A stretch of 49,398 nt of DNA, taken from an uncultured Clostridia bacterium. Lineage in GTDB: Bacteria; Bacillota; Clostridia; Oscillospirales; Acutalibacteraceae. Every line of letters begins with the position of its first letter. The first letter of the stretch is position 1. The notes beneath the pieces are model-generated. The model did not search any database. It had not been told where the DNA came from and saw nothing but the letters and a program-made list of their open reading frames with translations. The stretch is taken from NCBI GenBank assembly GCA_945874765.1, contig CAMCHQ010000015.1:1-49398 (forward strand). The letters are read 5' to 3'. Shown here in pieces: positions 26,324 through 36,010 of the stretch. The position numbers were made by a program, and so were the translations under genes.

Positions 26324-27820
26324 ATGCTTTATACATCTACAAGAGATAATTCAATCAGAGTATCCGCCGCTCAGGCTATTGCTCAGGGTATAAGTGAAGA
26401 AGGCGGACTTTTCGTTCCTGTTGAGCTTCCTCATTTTGATATTGATAAGATTTCTTCAATGACAACTATGAGCTATATCGACAGAGCTAAGACTGTTCTT
26501 AAAGAATTTTTGACAGATTTCAGCGAGGAAGAACTCGATTATTGTGTAAGCGGCGCTTATGCGGCAGAAAAATTTTCTTCTCCTCAAATTGCACCTACAG
26601 TAAATGTTGACGGCAATAAAAATATTTTGGAACTTTGGCACGGTCCTACCTGTGCATTTAAGGATATGGCACTTCAGCTTTTGCCTTATCTTATGACGGT
26701 TTCCGCTAAAAAGACCGCCGACGGTAAAACCATAGTAATTCTTGTTGCTACCTCGGGTGATACCGGTAAGGCTGCTCTTGAAGGATTTAAGAATGTTGAC
26801 CATACTAAGATTTTGGTATTCTATCCTGTTGACGGCGTTTCACCTATGCAAAAACTTCAGATGACAACGCAGGAGGGCGATAATGTTGCCGTTTGTGCAA
26901 TTAACGGTAATTTTGATGACGCTCAAAGTGCGGTTAAGTCAATCTTTACAAATGCAGAAATTAAAGATGAGCTTGCTAAGAAGAATATGATGTTCTCTTC
27001 CGCTAACTCTATCAACTGGGGCAGACTTGTTCCTCAAATCGTATATTATTTCTCAACTTATTGCGACCTTATCAATATGGGTAAGATTAAAGCAGGCGAT
27101 AAGATTAACGTTGTAGTTCCTACAGGTAACTTCGGTAATATTCTTGCCGGTTACTATGCTAAGAAAATGGGTCTTCCTATTAAAACACTCGTTTGCGCAT
27201 CTAACTCGAATAATGTACTTACCGATTTCTTGAAAACAGGTACTTACGATAAGAACAGAAAGTTTTATACAACAACTTCTCCGTCAATGGATATTCTTAT
27301 TTCATCTAACCTTGAGAGACTTCTTTATCATATGAGCGACGGCGATGATAAACTTATCAGGGATTTGATGAATAAGCTTTCAACAGACGGTAAATATACA
27401 GTATCTGATGAGCTTATTGCAAAAATTCAAAAGGAATTTGACGCAGGCTTTACAGCCGAACAAAATGTTGACGATACAATCAAATATCATTTTGACAAAT
27501 ATCATTATCTTTGTGATACCCATACGGCAGTAGCAGTTAAGGTTTATGATGAATATGTAAAGGCGACAGGTGACGATATTCCTACCGTAATCGATTCAAC
27601 AGCTTCACCTTACAAGTTCTCCGCAAGTGTACTTAATGCAGTTCTTGCCGGTAAAGCACCTAAGCTTGACGAATTTGCTATGGTTGACGAACTTCATAAG
27701 GTTACGGGCGCAGACGTTCCTAAGCCGCTTGCTTCTCTTAAAGATAAGAGCGTTCGTTTTAAAGATGTATGCAATAAGGAAGATATGAGCCAAATGGTAT
27801 TCAAGCTTCTCGATTTATAA
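26324..27820 (+). CDS. thrC: Threonine synthase
   Basis: Threonine synthase converts O-phosphohomoserine to threonine with PLP. The 498-residue protein is the longer class with an N-terminal threonine-synthase domain ('YTSTRDNSIRVSAAQAIAQG', 'EEGGLFVP'); the PLP lysine is in 'HGPTCAFKDMALQ' and the phosphate loop in 'PTGNFGNILAG'. I start at the ATG with AAAGGAAA upstream; an in-frame start six codons before overlaps that ribosome site. No thrB or hom neighbour and no T-box is visible. A strong terminator follows. Confidence 0.95.
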   Translation: MLYTSTRDNSIRVSAAQAIAQGISEEGGLFVPVELPHFDIDKISSMTTMSYIDRAKTVLKEFLTDFSEEELDYCVSGAYAAEKFSSPQIAPTVNVDGNKNILELWHGPTCAFKDMALQLLPYLMTVSAKKTADGKTIVILVATSGDTGKAALEGFKNVDHTKILVFYPVDGVSPMQKLQMTTQEGDNVAVCAINGNFDDAQSAVKSIFTNAEIKDELAKKNMMFSSANSINWGRLVPQIVYYFSTYCDLINMGKIKAGDKINVVVPTGNFGNILAGYYAKKMGLPIKTLVCASNSNNVLTDFLKTGTYDKNRKFYTTTSPSMDILISSNLERLLYHMSDGDDKLIRDLMNKLSTDGKYTVSDELIAKIQKEFDAGFTAEQNVDDTIKYHFDKYHYLCDTHTAVAVKVYDEYVKATGDDIPTVIDSTASPYKFSASVLNAVLAGKAPKLDEFAMVDELHKVTGADVPKPLASLKDKSVRFKDVCNKEDMSQMVFKLLDL

Positions 27821-27832
27821 TATTAAGGCATT

Positions 27833-27868
27833 AAATAACGGCTCTGCATTTTACAGAGCCGTTATTTT
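27833..27868. terminator. Bidirectional terminator after thrC
   Basis: AATAACGGCTCTG (27834-27846) pairs perfectly with CAGAGCCGTTATT (27854-27866). A- and T-rich flanks allow it to serve both thrC and the converging DUF1540 gene. Confidence 0.88.
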
Positions 27869-27876
27869 GACCGTTT

Positions 27877-28047
27877 TTAGTGGTAGCTGCAACCTTCGCT
27901 GCATTCAAAAGTTTCACATTTTGTGTCGGTTGAGCTTGTTGCGTTGCTGTTGCCTACCTTGATGTGACCTGCGTTACAGTTATTAGCTTTGTCGTGATAT
28001 TTACAGCTTTTAACGTCGCAGGAAATGCCTTTAATTTCCATATCCAT
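27877..28047 (-). CDS. DUF1540 small cysteine-rich protein
   Basis: A 56-residue protein reading from 'MDMEIKGISCDVKSCKYHD' to 'CETFECSEGCSYH' on the minus strand. The eight-cysteine pattern (C-x4-C ... C ... C-x4-C-x3-C type) and the core 'CxYxxxxNxCxAxxI' match DUF1540, a family frequent in Clostridia and probably metal-binding. A GGGAG ribosome site lies about 10 bases upstream of the ATG. It fills most of the thrC-metallophosphoesterase gap. Function is unknown. Confidence 0.85.
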   Translation of the reverse strand: MDMEIKGISCDVKSCKYHDKANNCNAGHIKVGNSNATSSTDTKCETFECSEGCSYH

Positions 28048-28145
28048 CTTTTTTTCACTCCCTTCGGTTATTATTATTTGATGAAATGATTTTTTTATTC
28101 AAATGAATTTTAACAAAATTTACCTTTTCAGGAAAGGCAGAATAT

Positions 28146-28832
28146 ATGTCTCTTTTTGCAATTGCCGATACTCATTTATCCTTCGGCACAAACAAGCCTA
28201 TGGATACCTTTGAGGGCTGGTCAAATTATACTCAAAGACTTAAAGAAAATTGGAATAAAATAGTTGATGATAAGGATTATGTTGTTATAGCAGGCGATAT
28301 AAGCTGGGCTATGAACTTTAATGAGCTTAAAGCCGATTTTGAATTTATCAATAACCTTAACGGCAAAAAAATCATTCTTAAAGGTAATCACGATTATTGG
28401 TGGAATACAATGAGCAAAATGAATAAGTTTATTGAGGAAAACGGTTTTGATACTATATCGATTCTTCATAACAATGCTTATGATTTTGAAGATTTCTCGG
28501 TTTGCGGCAGCCGTGGTTGGTTTTTTGACAGTGATGAGGAGCATAACGAAAAGGTGCTTAATCGTGAAGTTATGCGAATTAAAGCGTCAATTGAATCGGC
28601 AAAAAATGACGAAAAGATAGTATTTCTTCATTATCCGCCTGTTACTCAAAATCAAAGCTGTGAGGAAATTTTAAATCTTTTGAATGAAAAAGGAATAAAA
28701 AAATGTTATTATGGGCATCTTCACGGTATAGCCGCAAAATACGCTTTTGACGATAATTTTGACGGCATTGATTTCAAACTTATTTCGGCGGACAGGCTTA
28801 AATTTGTCCCGCTTTTGATAAAAAAGTTCTGA
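28146..28832 (+). CDS. Calcineurin-like metallophosphoesterase
   Basis: The 228-residue protein shows the five metal-ligand blocks of the superfamily: 'IADTHL' (DxH), 'VIAGDISWAMN' (GDxxW), 'LKGNHDYWW' (GNHD), a His in 'VFLHYPP' and 'YYGHLHG' (GHxH). Such enzymes hydrolyse phosphoesters with two metals; the family annotated in Clostridia next to tig has no known substrate. GGAAAGG precedes the ATG. It is probably monocistronic. Confidence 0.9.
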   Translation: MSLFAIADTHLSFGTNKPMDTFEGWSNYTQRLKENWNKIVDDKDYVVIAGDISWAMNFNELKADFEFINNLNGKKIILKGNHDYWWNTMSKMNKFIEENGFDTISILHNNAYDFEDFSVCGSRGWFFDSDEEHNEKVLNREVMRIKASIESAKNDEKIVFLHYPPVTQNQSCEEILNLLNEKGIKKCYYGHLHGIAAKYAFDDNFDGIDFKLISADRLKFVPLLIKKF

Positions 28833-28881
28833 ATTTGTAAATAATTAACAATATGTTTAATATTAATTGAATATAAAAAAC

Positions 28882-28910
28882 TTGATATTATCGGCATAAT
28901 ATGTTATAAT
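28882..28910 (+). promoter_or_regulatory. Promoter of tig
   Basis: TTGATA (28882-28887), a 17-base spacer and TATAAT (28905-28910). Confidence 0.75.
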
Positions 28911-28954
28911 GCCACTTCGGTGATTAGAATTTTTATTGATAGGAGGTCATTATT

Positions 28955-30235
28955 ATGGCACTTAAATCATCTAATAAAGTAGATACTAATGTTTATGAAA
29001 TTGAAGTAACTGTTACACCTGAGGTGTTTACAGACGCTTGTAAGTCTGCATATATGAAGCAGAGAAAGTCAATCCAAATCCCGGGCTTCCGTAAGGGTAA
29101 GGCTACACAGGGTATGATTGAAAAAGTTTACGGCGAAAATGCTTTCTATGAAGAAGCACTTGAGATTGTTTATCCTGAAGCTGTTACAGCTGCAATTGAG
29201 GAAGCAGGTCTCAAAACCGTAGATACTCCTTATGACCTTGATGTTCCTGTTATGAGCAAGGAGCAGGGTGTTGAAATGAAAATGAAAGTTACAGTTTATC
29301 CTGAGGTTAAACTTGGCGAATACAAGGGTCTTAAAGCTACTATGCTTCCGACAGAGGCTACTGACGAAGATGTAGACAAGGAACTTGAAAATATGCGTGA
29401 TCGTAACTCTCGTCTTGTTACTGTTGAGGACAGAGCAGCTGAGATGGGCGATACAGCAGAAATCGATTTTGAAGGCTTTGTTGACGGCGTAGCATTTGAA
29501 GGCGGCAAAGGCGAAAATTATCCTCTTGAGCTTGGCTCAGGTTCATTTATTCCGGGCTTCGAGGAGCAGGTTGCAGGTCATAAGAGCGACGAGGAATTTG
29601 ACGTAAACGTTACATTCCCTGAAGATTATGCAGAGGGACTTGCAGGCAAGGACGCTGTATTCAAATGTAAAATTCACGAAATCAAGTCAAAGGAACTTCC
29701 TGAACTTGACGATGAATTTGCTAAGGACGTATCTGAATTCGATACTCTTGATGAGCTTAAAGCCGACATCAAAAAGCAGATGAACGAAAGAAAAGCCGAA
29801 GAGGCTAAGAATGATTTTGAAAACCAGCTTATTGAGCAGGTTATCGATAATATGGAATGTGAAGTTCCGCAGTGTATGTTTGACAAGCGTGTTGACGAGA
29901 TGGTTCAGGATTACGCTTACAGACTTCAGATGCAGGGCATTGACCTTGATACATACCTTAAATATCTCGGACAGGATAAGGATGCATTTAAGGCAACATT
30001 TAAGGACGGCGCTGAAAAGCAGGTTAAGGCTTCAATCGCTCTTGAAGCAATTGTTGAGGCTGAAAAGCTTGAAGCAACAGAAGAAGAAATCGACGCTGAA
30101 ATTGCTAAGCTTGCCCAGCAGTATCAGATGGAAGCAGACCAGATTAAGAAAGCTGTTCCTGCTGACCAAATCGCAGCTGACGTTAAGACAAAGAAAGCAA
30201 TTGACATCATTGTTGATTCAGCTGTTAAGGAATAA
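28955..30235 (+). CDS. tig: Trigger factor
   Basis: Trigger factor is the ribosome-bound chaperone. The 426-residue protein has the ribosome-docking signature 'PGFRKGKATQ' (about residues 43-52), the FKBP-like prolyl isomerase domain ('GDTAEIDFEGFVDG', 'LGSGSFIPGFEEQ', 'VNVTFPEDY') and the helical C-terminal chaperone domain. AGGAGGTC lies before the ATG. It heads the Firmicutes order tig-clpP-clpX-lon-engB. Confidence 0.97.
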   Translation: MALKSSNKVDTNVYEIEVTVTPEVFTDACKSAYMKQRKSIQIPGFRKGKATQGMIEKVYGENAFYEEALEIVYPEAVTAAIEEAGLKTVDTPYDLDVPVMSKEQGVEMKMKVTVYPEVKLGEYKGLKATMLPTEATDEDVDKELENMRDRNSRLVTVEDRAAEMGDTAEIDFEGFVDGVAFEGGKGENYPLELGSGSFIPGFEEQVAGHKSDEEFDVNVTFPEDYAEGLAGKDAVFKCKIHEIKSKELPELDDEFAKDVSEFDTLDELKADIKKQMNERKAEEAKNDFENQLIEQVIDNMECEVPQCMFDKRVDEMVQDYAYRLQMQGIDLDTYLKYLGQDKDAFKATFKDGAEKQVKASIALEAIVEAEKLEATEEEIDAEIAKLAQQYQMEADQIKKAVPADQIAADVKTKKAIDIIVDSAVKE

Positions 30236-30252
30236 TTTAAATTATCTTAATT

Positions 30253-30290
30253 CTGCCCGTTTGCTACAGCGGGCAGTATTATATTATTAA
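30253..30290 (+). terminator. Hairpin after tig (possible partial terminator)
   Basis: CTGCCCG (30253-30259) pairs with CGGGCAG (30270-30276) around a 10-base loop. The tail is only a mixed TATTATATTATT run, so some read-through into clpP is expected. Confidence 0.55.
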
Positions 30291-30313
30291 GTAGCGGAAA
30301 GGTCATGATAAAT

Positions 30314-30895
30314 ATGGCATTAGTACCATATGTACTTGAACAAACAAGCGCAGGCGAGCGCTCAATGGACATTTATTCAAGGCTTTTAAATGATAGAATT
30401 ATTGTTTTATCCGATGAGGTTAATTCAACAACGGCTTCTCTTGTTGTTGCTCAGCTTCTTTTCCTTGAGGGACAGGATAAGGATAAGGATATCAGTCTTT
30501 ATATTAACAGCCCCGGCGGCTCTGTTACCGACGGTATGGCTATTTACGATACAATGCAGTATATTAAATGCGACGTATCCACAATTTGTATTGGTATGGC
30601 TGCTTCTATGGGTGCATTCCTTCTTTCAAGCGGCGCTAAGGGAAAGAGAATTTGTCTTCCTAACGCTGAGGTTATGATTCACCAGCCTCTCGGCAGAACA
30701 GAAGGTCAAGCTACAGAAATTGAAATTGCTGCTAACCACATTTTGCAAACTAAGAAAAAACTTAATTCTATTATGGCTGCCAACTGCGGTAAAACAGTTG
30801 AGGAATTAACAGCCGCAACAGACAGAGATAATTGGCTTACTGCTCAGGAAGCCCTTGATTTCGGTCTCGTTGATAAAGTTATTGATAAAAGATAA
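30314..30895 (+). CDS. clpP: ATP-dependent Clp protease proteolytic subunit
   Basis: ClpP is the serine protease barrel that works with ClpX. In the 193-residue protein the nucleophile is Ser98 in 'GMAASMGAF', the His is in 'MIHQPLG' and the Asp near 'DRDNW'. There are two possible ATGs nine bases apart; I choose the second because it aligns with the conserved N terminus ('xLVPxVxEQTxxGER') and is better spaced from GGAAAGG. It lies 14 bases upstream of clpX. Confidence 0.96.
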   Translation: MALVPYVLEQTSAGERSMDIYSRLLNDRIIVLSDEVNSTTASLVVAQLLFLEGQDKDKDISLYINSPGGSVTDGMAIYDTMQYIKCDVSTICIGMAASMGAFLLSSGAKGKRICLPNAEVMIHQPLGRTEGQATEIEIAANHILQTKKKLNSIMAANCGKTVEELTAATDRDNWLTAQEALDFGLVDKVIDKR

Positions 30896-30909
30896 TTTGA
30901 GGTGATTAT

Positions 30910-32196
30910 ATGGCACACGATGAACCTAAAAACGGAGTTGCAAGATGCTCGTTTTGCGGCAAGCCGGAAACGTTGGTTCATAAGCTTATCGAAGGACCGG
31001 GAGTTTTCATTTGCGATGAATGTATCAATTTGTGCTATGATTTAATTGAACAGACATCTTCGCCCGATATTCCTCATACTGTTAAGCAATCTGATAATAA
31101 GGCTCTTCCGAAGCCTGAGGAAATTAAAGCAAAGCTTGATGAATATGTAATAGGACAGGATGATGCTAAGGTTGCATTGTCTGTTGCTGTATATAATCAC
31201 TATAAAAGAATTTACTCTAATGTTAAAGGCGATGTTGAGCTTCAAAAGAGTAATGTTATGCTTTTAGGTCCGACCGGTGTCGGTAAAACTATGCTTGCAC
31301 AAACGCTTGCTAAAATTCTTGATGTTCCGTTTGCTATTGCAGACGCAACTACTCTTACAGAGGCAGGTTATGTAGGCGAGGACGTAGAAAATATTCTCCT
31401 CAGATTAATTCAAGCTGCCGATTTTGATATTGAAAAAGCAGAACGTGGAATTATCTATGTTGATGAAATCGATAAAATTTCACGTAAGAGTGAAAACAGG
31501 TCAATTACACGTGATGTAAGCGGCGAGGGCGTTCAGCAGGCACTTCTTAAAATACTTGAGGGTACTGTTTCAAATGTTCCTCCGACCGGCGGAAGAAAGC
31601 ACCCGCAGCAAGAGTATATTCAAATTGATACTTCAAATATCCTTTTCATTTGCGGCGGTGCATTTGACGGAATTGAAAAGATTATTGAAAAGAGAATAGG
31701 CGGTAAGTCGCTTGGTTTCGGCGCTGATATTGAAGCTGAGGATGTAGACGGCATTGATATTATGAAAAAGGCGGAACAGCACGACCTTGTTAAGTACGGT
31801 CTTATTCCCGAACTTATCGGTCGTATCCCTGTTATCACCGTTCTTGAAAATCTTGATAAAAAAGCTCTCGTCAGAATTATGACCGAGCCTAAGAATGCTA
31901 TCGTAAAGCAGTATCAAAAGTTGTTTGAATTTGACGGTGTTAAGCTTGAATTTAAGCCTGCGGCACTTGAAGCTATTGCAGATATTACACTCGAACGTCA
32001 TACAGGCGCAAGAGGTCTTAGAAGTGTTTTCGAGGCTGTTCTTAAGGACCTTATGTTTAAGGCTCCGAGTGATTATACCATTGAAAAGGTTATTATCACC
32101 GAGGACGCTGTAAGAAATGGCGATGAGCCTATAATTCTTCGCAATCCTAACAAGAGTCCTAAACGTTTGACAACTTCTAATTTGAAAAATGCATAA
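30910..32196 (+). CDS. clpX: ATP-dependent Clp protease ATP-binding subunit ClpX
   Basis: ClpX is the AAA+ unfoldase that feeds ClpP. The 428-residue protein has the N-terminal four-cysteine zinc domain ('CSFCGK' then 'CDECINLC'), Walker A 'GPTGVGKT', Walker B '[10 protein letters not shown]', the pore loop 'GYVGED' and the sensor region 'HTGARGLRS'. Length and domain order are normal. A strong terminator ends the tig-clpP-clpX unit. Confidence 0.97.
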   Translation: MAHDEPKNGVARCSFCGKPETLVHKLIEGPGVFICDECINLCYDLIEQTSSPDIPHTVKQSDNKALPKPEEIKAKLDEYVIGQDDAKVALSVAVYNHYKRIYSNVKGDVELQKSNVMLLGPTGVGKTMLAQTLAKILDVPFAIADATTLTEAGYVGEDVENILLRLIQAADFDIEKAERGIIYVDEIDKISRKSENRSITRDVSGEGVQQALLKILEGTVSNVPPTGGRKHPQQEYIQIDTSNILFICGGAFDGIEKIIEKRIGGKSLGFGADIEAEDVDGIDIMKKAEQHDLVKYGLIPELIGRIPVITVLENLDKKALVRIMTEPKNAIVKQYQKLFEFDGVKLEFKPAALEAIADITLERHTGARGLRSVFEAVLKDLMFKAPSDYTIEKVIITEDAVRNGDEPIILRNPNKSPKRLTTSNLKNA

Positions 32197-32204
32197 TTTT
32201 TAAT

Positions 32205-32238
32205 AAAAAGAGTTTCTGTTTTTCGGAAACTCTTTTTT
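32205..32238 (+). terminator. Terminator after clpX
   Basis: AAAAAGAGTTTC pairs with GAAACTCTTTTT (32226-32237), giving a perfect 12-base stem ending in a T-run. Confidence 0.9.
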
Positions 32239-32239
32239 C

Positions 32240-32268
32240 TTTACAAAGTCTTATGTTTATGCTATATT
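32240..32268 (+). promoter_or_regulatory. Promoter of the secreted Fn3-like gene
   Basis: TTTACA (32240-32245), a 17-base spacer and TATATT (32263-32268), directly after the clpX terminator. Confidence 0.6.
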
Positions 32269-32292
32269 GTTTTTATAAGGTGTTAATGCTTT

Positions 32293-32844
32293 ATGAAAAA
32301 GCTAATAAGCGTTTTATTATCAATTATTTCTGTATTTGTATTTACGTTTTCGTTTGGTGCGTCTGCTTTTGCCGACAGTAATAAGCCAAAGGCGACATAT
32401 ATTACGGGCACCTCGGCAGTTGCCGGAGGCTTTAAGGTTAAATATAAAACCTACGATTCTGTTGACGGATATCAGGTGAGATATTCAACCTCTAAAAAAT
32501 TTAAGGACGACAAAAGAGTTAAGGTTAAGGATAAAACAAAGGGCTCTAAAACAGTTAAGGGTTTAAAGGCTAAAACAACCTATTATGTCAAGGTCAGAAC
32601 ATATAAAAAGGACGGCGACAAAACCGTTTATTCCTCTTGGTGCGACTCCGAGCCTATATATGTTAGTAAGTCTGAAACTAAAAAATCTTCAAATAAAAAG
32701 AAAACCTCGGCAAAATACTATTGGGTCAGCAACAGCAAGGTTTATCATAAATCTAAAAATTGCAGAATATTAAAGCACTCAAAGTCAATTTCAAGCGGGG
32801 CTAAAGCACCGTCGGGCAGAAAGCTTTGCAAGGTTTGCGGTTAA
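32293..32844 (+). CDS. Secreted Fn3-like protein with C-terminal Cys/His motif
   Basis: The 183-residue protein starts with a signal peptide (KK, then a hydrophobic core, cleavage likely after 'ASAFA'). Residues about 32-125 form a fibronectin type III-like domain ('YQVRYSTSKKF', 'KTYYVKVRTYK', quoted approximately from the Lys-rich region). A Lys/Ser linker follows, then a small Cys/His module 'KVYHKSKNCRIL ... CKVCG' (H-x4-C ... C-x2-C) like the Ada-type zinc motif in exported nucleases. It is flanked by its own promoter and terminator. Function is unknown; a wall- or polymer-binding role is only a guess. Confidence 0.7.
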   Translation: MKKLISVLLSIISVFVFTFSFGASAFADSNKPKATYITGTSAVAGGFKVKYKTYDSVDGYQVRYSTSKKFKDDKRVKVKDKTKGSKTVKGLKAKTTYYVKVRTYKKDGDKTVYSSWCDSEPIYVSKSETKKSSNKKKTSAKYYWVSNSKVYHKSKNCRILKHSKSISSGAKAPSGRKLCKVCG

Positions 32845-32867
32845 AGCGCTAAATTAAATAAAGCATT

Positions 32868-32897
32868 AAAGAACCTTGTTTATATGAGGTTCTTTTC
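32868..32897 (+). terminator. Terminator after the Fn3-like gene
   Basis: AAAGAACCT (32868-32876) pairs with AGGTTCTTT (32887-32895), followed by T-rich sequence. Confidence 0.8.
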
Positions 32898-32916
32898 TTT
32901 TTCTAATATTTAGATA

Positions 32917-32945
32917 TTGCCTTTTTGGGCGTGGTAGTATATAAT
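32917..32945 (+). promoter_or_regulatory. Promoter of lon
   Basis: TTGCCT (32917-32922), a 17-base spacer and TATAAT (32940-32945). No CtsR- or CIRCE-type operator is obvious beside it. Confidence 0.65.
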
Positions 32946-32986
32946 ATATACTAATTATTTATGATGAACTAAGTAGGTTTTAATAT

Positions 32987-35404
32987 ATGGACGATAATAA
33001 AGAAAATTTATTTTTGGAATTGCCAATCATTCCGCTTAGGGGAATTGTGGTATTTCCTAAAATGGTGCTTCACTTCGACGTTGGCAGACGAAAGAGCGTA
33101 AAGGCTCTTCAAAAAGCAATGGACGACGACCAAAAGGTTTTCCTTGTTTGCCAAAAAGATGCGTCGGTTGACGAACCTAATATTGACGATATGTATGACG
33201 TCGGCGTTATTTGCAATATTAGGCAAATGCTTCGTATTCCCGGCAGTGAAAATATGAGAGTTGTTGTTGAGGGCGGCGAAAGAGCTGTTCTTTACAGTTT
33301 AACCTCTGTTAAGCCGTATATTGCAGGCCTTGTTGAACTTGCCGATGAAAATCCGTCTAATCTTGAAATTGATGAGGACGAAAACAGAGCTTATCAAAGA
33401 ATTGTGAAAAGAGAGTTTGAGCGTTACGCTTCGCTTATGCCGAAAATCAGTAATGAAGTAATTGCAAAGGTTATTTCAATTAAGGATTCTGGCGAACTTG
33501 CCGATTACGTTTGCTCCAACACATTTCTTGATTATTACGAAAAACAGGATATTTTGGCGGCTCTTGAGCCATCTGACAGAATTTGCCGTCTTATTGCTTA
33601 TTTGAAGAAAGAAAACAGTGCACTTGAAATTGAAAGCGAAATTCAGGAAAAAGTGCAAAATGAGATTGATAAAAGTCAGCGTGAGTATTATCTTCGTGAG
33701 GAAATGAAAGTTATTTCCGACGCTCTCGGGGAAAGCGACAACCCTCAGGAAGAGGCTGAGGAATATAAGGACAGAATCAATGCGCTTAAATGCAGTGATG
33801 ATATCAAGGAAAAGCTTTTAAAGGAATGCGACAAACTCTCTAAAATGCCGTCAGGTTCACACGAGGGAACGGTTGAGAGAAATTATCTTGATAAATGCCT
33901 TGAAATTCCTTTCGGAAAATATACAAAAGATACTATTAATCTGGAAAAGGCAAGAAAAATACTTGATAAAGAGCATTACGGATTAGAAAAAGTTAAGGAC
34001 AGAATAGTTGATTCTCTTGCTGTCTATAAACGTAATCCTGATTTTGCAGGTCAAATTCTTTGCCTTGCAGGCCCTCCCGGTGTAGGTAAAACTTCTATTG
34101 TTAAATCCCTTGCCAAAAGTATGGGACGTAAATATGTTCGTATTGCTTTGGGTGGCATACACGACGAGGCTGAAATCAGAGGTCACAGAAAGACATATAT
34201 AGGCTCAATGCCCGGCAGAATTATAGAAGCCGTTATCAAAAGCGGTGTTATGAATCCTATTATTTTGCTCGATGAGATTGATAAGGTAGGTAATGATTTT
34301 AAGGGTGACCCGTCATCTGCTCTTTTGGAGGCGCTTGACCCGGAACAAAACAATTCATTTACCGACCATTATATTGAGTTTCCTGTTGATTTAAGCAGAG
34401 TGCTGTTTATAACAACTGCAAATGATACGTCATCAATTGCCGAACCTTTGTATGACCGTATGGAAGTTATTGAGCTTAATTCTTATACTGCTCTTGAAAA
34501 ATTCCATATTGCAAAGGAACATTTGATTAAAAAGGAAATGGTAAAGCATTCTTTAAACGGCAGGGAATTTAAAATCAGCGATGACGCCATAAATGCTTTG
34601 ATTGAAAATTACACGAGAGAAGCAGGCGTTCGTAAGCTTGAAAAGGAAATTGCAACCCTTTGCAGAAAAGCGACCGTTGCGCTTGAAAGCGGAGCAAAAT
34701 CATTTAAAGTAACGAATGATAATATTGAAAAATATTTAGGCAAAAGAAAATTTGATAAGGATTTGGCAAGTGAAGAAGATCAGGTAGGTATTGTAAACGG
34801 CCTTGCGTGGACAAGCGTCGGCGGAACAATGCTTCCGATTGAAGTATCCGCTCTTGACGGAACCGGCAAAATTGAACTTACGGGCAATCTCGGTGATGTT
34901 ATGAAAGAAAGTGCCAAAACGGCAGTTTCATTTATTCGTTCAAGATGTGACGAATACGGCATTGACAGTGATTTTTATAAAAATAAGGATATACATATTC
35001 ACGCACCGGAAGCTGCAATTCCGAAGGACGGCCCGTCGGCAGGCTTGGCAATTACAACAGCAATTGTAAGTGAACTTACGGGTATTCCTATTAAGTCAAA
35101 CGTTGCTATGACCGGTGAAATCAGTCTTAAAGGTAAGGCTCTTCCTATCGGCGGTCTTAAAGAAAAATCAATGGCTGCATTCAAAGCCGGTTGTGATACC
35201 GTTATAATTCCTAAGGATAATGTTAAAGACCTTGACGAAATTTCCGACGAGGTTAAAAATGCAATTAACTTTGTCAGCGTTAAAACGTTTGACGAATTAC
35301 TGCCTGTCGCACTTGTTGCTGTTCCTAAAAGAAAAAATGATGTTAAAAACAACAATATTGTTATAACGGATAAAAAGACTAAAACAAATGTTGTTACTCA
35401 GTAG
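32987..35404 (+). CDS. lon: ATP-dependent protease Lon
   Basis: The 805-residue LonA protease has the N-terminal substrate domain ('LPIIPLRGIVVFPKM'), Walker A 'GPPGVGKT' (362-369), Walker B 'IILLDEIDKVG' and the protease domain with catalytic Ser684 in 'PKDGPSAG' and Lys in 'SLKGKALPIGGLKEKS'. Lon degrades misfolded and regulatory proteins in the cytoplasm. EngB follows eight bases later, the usual Firmicutes pair. No clear Shine-Dalgarno precedes the ATG except a weak AAGTAGG. Confidence 0.97.
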   Translation: MDDNKENLFLELPIIPLRGIVVFPKMVLHFDVGRRKSVKALQKAMDDDQKVFLVCQKDASVDEPNIDDMYDVGVICNIRQMLRIPGSENMRVVVEGGERAVLYSLTSVKPYIAGLVELADENPSNLEIDEDENRAYQRIVKREFERYASLMPKISNEVIAKVISIKDSGELADYVCSNTFLDYYEKQDILAALEPSDRICRLIAYLKKENSALEIESEIQEKVQNEIDKSQREYYLREEMKVISDALGESDNPQEEAEEYKDRINALKCSDDIKEKLLKECDKLSKMPSGSHEGTVERNYLDKCLEIPFGKYTKDTINLEKARKILDKEHYGLEKVKDRIVDSLAVYKRNPDFAGQILCLAGPPGVGKTSIVKSLAKSMGRKYVRIALGGIHDEAEIRGHRKTYIGSMPGRIIEAVIKSGVMNPIILLDEIDKVGNDFKGDPSSALLEALDPEQNNSFTDHYIEFPVDLSRVLFITTANDTSSIAEPLYDRMEVIELNSYTALEKFHIAKEHLIKKEMVKHSLNGREFKISDDAINALIENYTREAGVRKLEKEIATLCRKATVALESGAKSFKVTNDNIEKYLGKRKFDKDLASEEDQVGIVNGLAWTSVGGTMLPIEVSALDGTGKIELTGNLGDVMKESAKTAVSFIRSRCDEYGIDSDFYKNKDIHIHAPEAAIPKDGPSAGLAITTAIVSELTGIPIKSNVAMTGEISLKGKALPIGGLKEKSMAAFKAGCDTVIIPKDNVKDLDEISDEVKNAINFVSVKTFDELLPVALVAVPKRKNDVKNNNIVITDKKTKTNVVTQ

Positions 35405-35411
35405 GTGAAAT

Positions 35412-35993
35412 ATGAATTATAATAAGGCTGTTTTTGAAAATGCTTACGGTGTACTTTCTCAGTTACCTGAAAGTGTTGAGCCGGAGGTGGTTTTTGCCGG
35501 CAGGTCAAATGTGGGTAAAAGTTCACTTTTAAATAAGCTTTTTAACAGGAAAAATTTAGCGAGAGTAAGTTCTGTTCCCGGAAAAACAATTACCATAAAT
35601 TTTTATGATGTTGATAATATTAAATTTGTCGATTTGCCGGGTTACGGATATGCAAAAATCAGTAAGCAGGAGCTTAAACGTTTCGGTGAGCTTATGGAAG
35701 GCTATTTTAAAAGCGAACGTAACATTGCGCTTGTAGTTCTTCTTATTGATATGCGTCATCCTTTGACTAAAGACGATGAGGGTATGATTTACTTCTTGAA
35801 AGAGATGAACATTCCGTTTATAATAGTGATGACTAAAGCGGACAAGCTTAAGAAAACCGCTTATAAACAAAGGCTCGATTTATCGGGTGAGGAACTTGCT
35901 TTTGCCGGCGGTGTACCTGTTGTTCCGTTTTCTTCTGTCACGGGGCAGGGAATTAACGGCATTAAAAACTATATAGAAAAATCAGTGATGTGA
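35412..35993 (+). CDS. engB: Ribosome biogenesis GTP-binding protein EngB (YsxC/YihA)
   Basis: EngB is an essential small GTPase for 50S assembly. The 193-residue protein has G1 'AGRSNVGKSSLLNKL', G2 'SSVPGKTITINFY', G3 'VDLPGYGYAK' and G4 'MTKADKL'. The order lon-engB is conserved in Firmicutes. The decarboxylase gene starts 17 bases after the stop, with TAGGAGG between, so the three genes are probably co-transcribed. Confidence 0.96.
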   Translation: MNYNKAVFENAYGVLSQLPESVEPEVVFAGRSNVGKSSLLNKLFNRKNLARVSSVPGKTITINFYDVDNIKFVDLPGYGYAKISKQELKRFGELMEGYFKSERNIALVVLLIDMRHPLTKDDEGMIYFLKEMNIPFIIVMTKADKLKKTAYKQRLDLSGEELAFAGGVPVVPFSSVTGQGINGIKNYIEKSVM

Positions 35994-36010
35994 TTTAGGA
36001 GGATAAATGA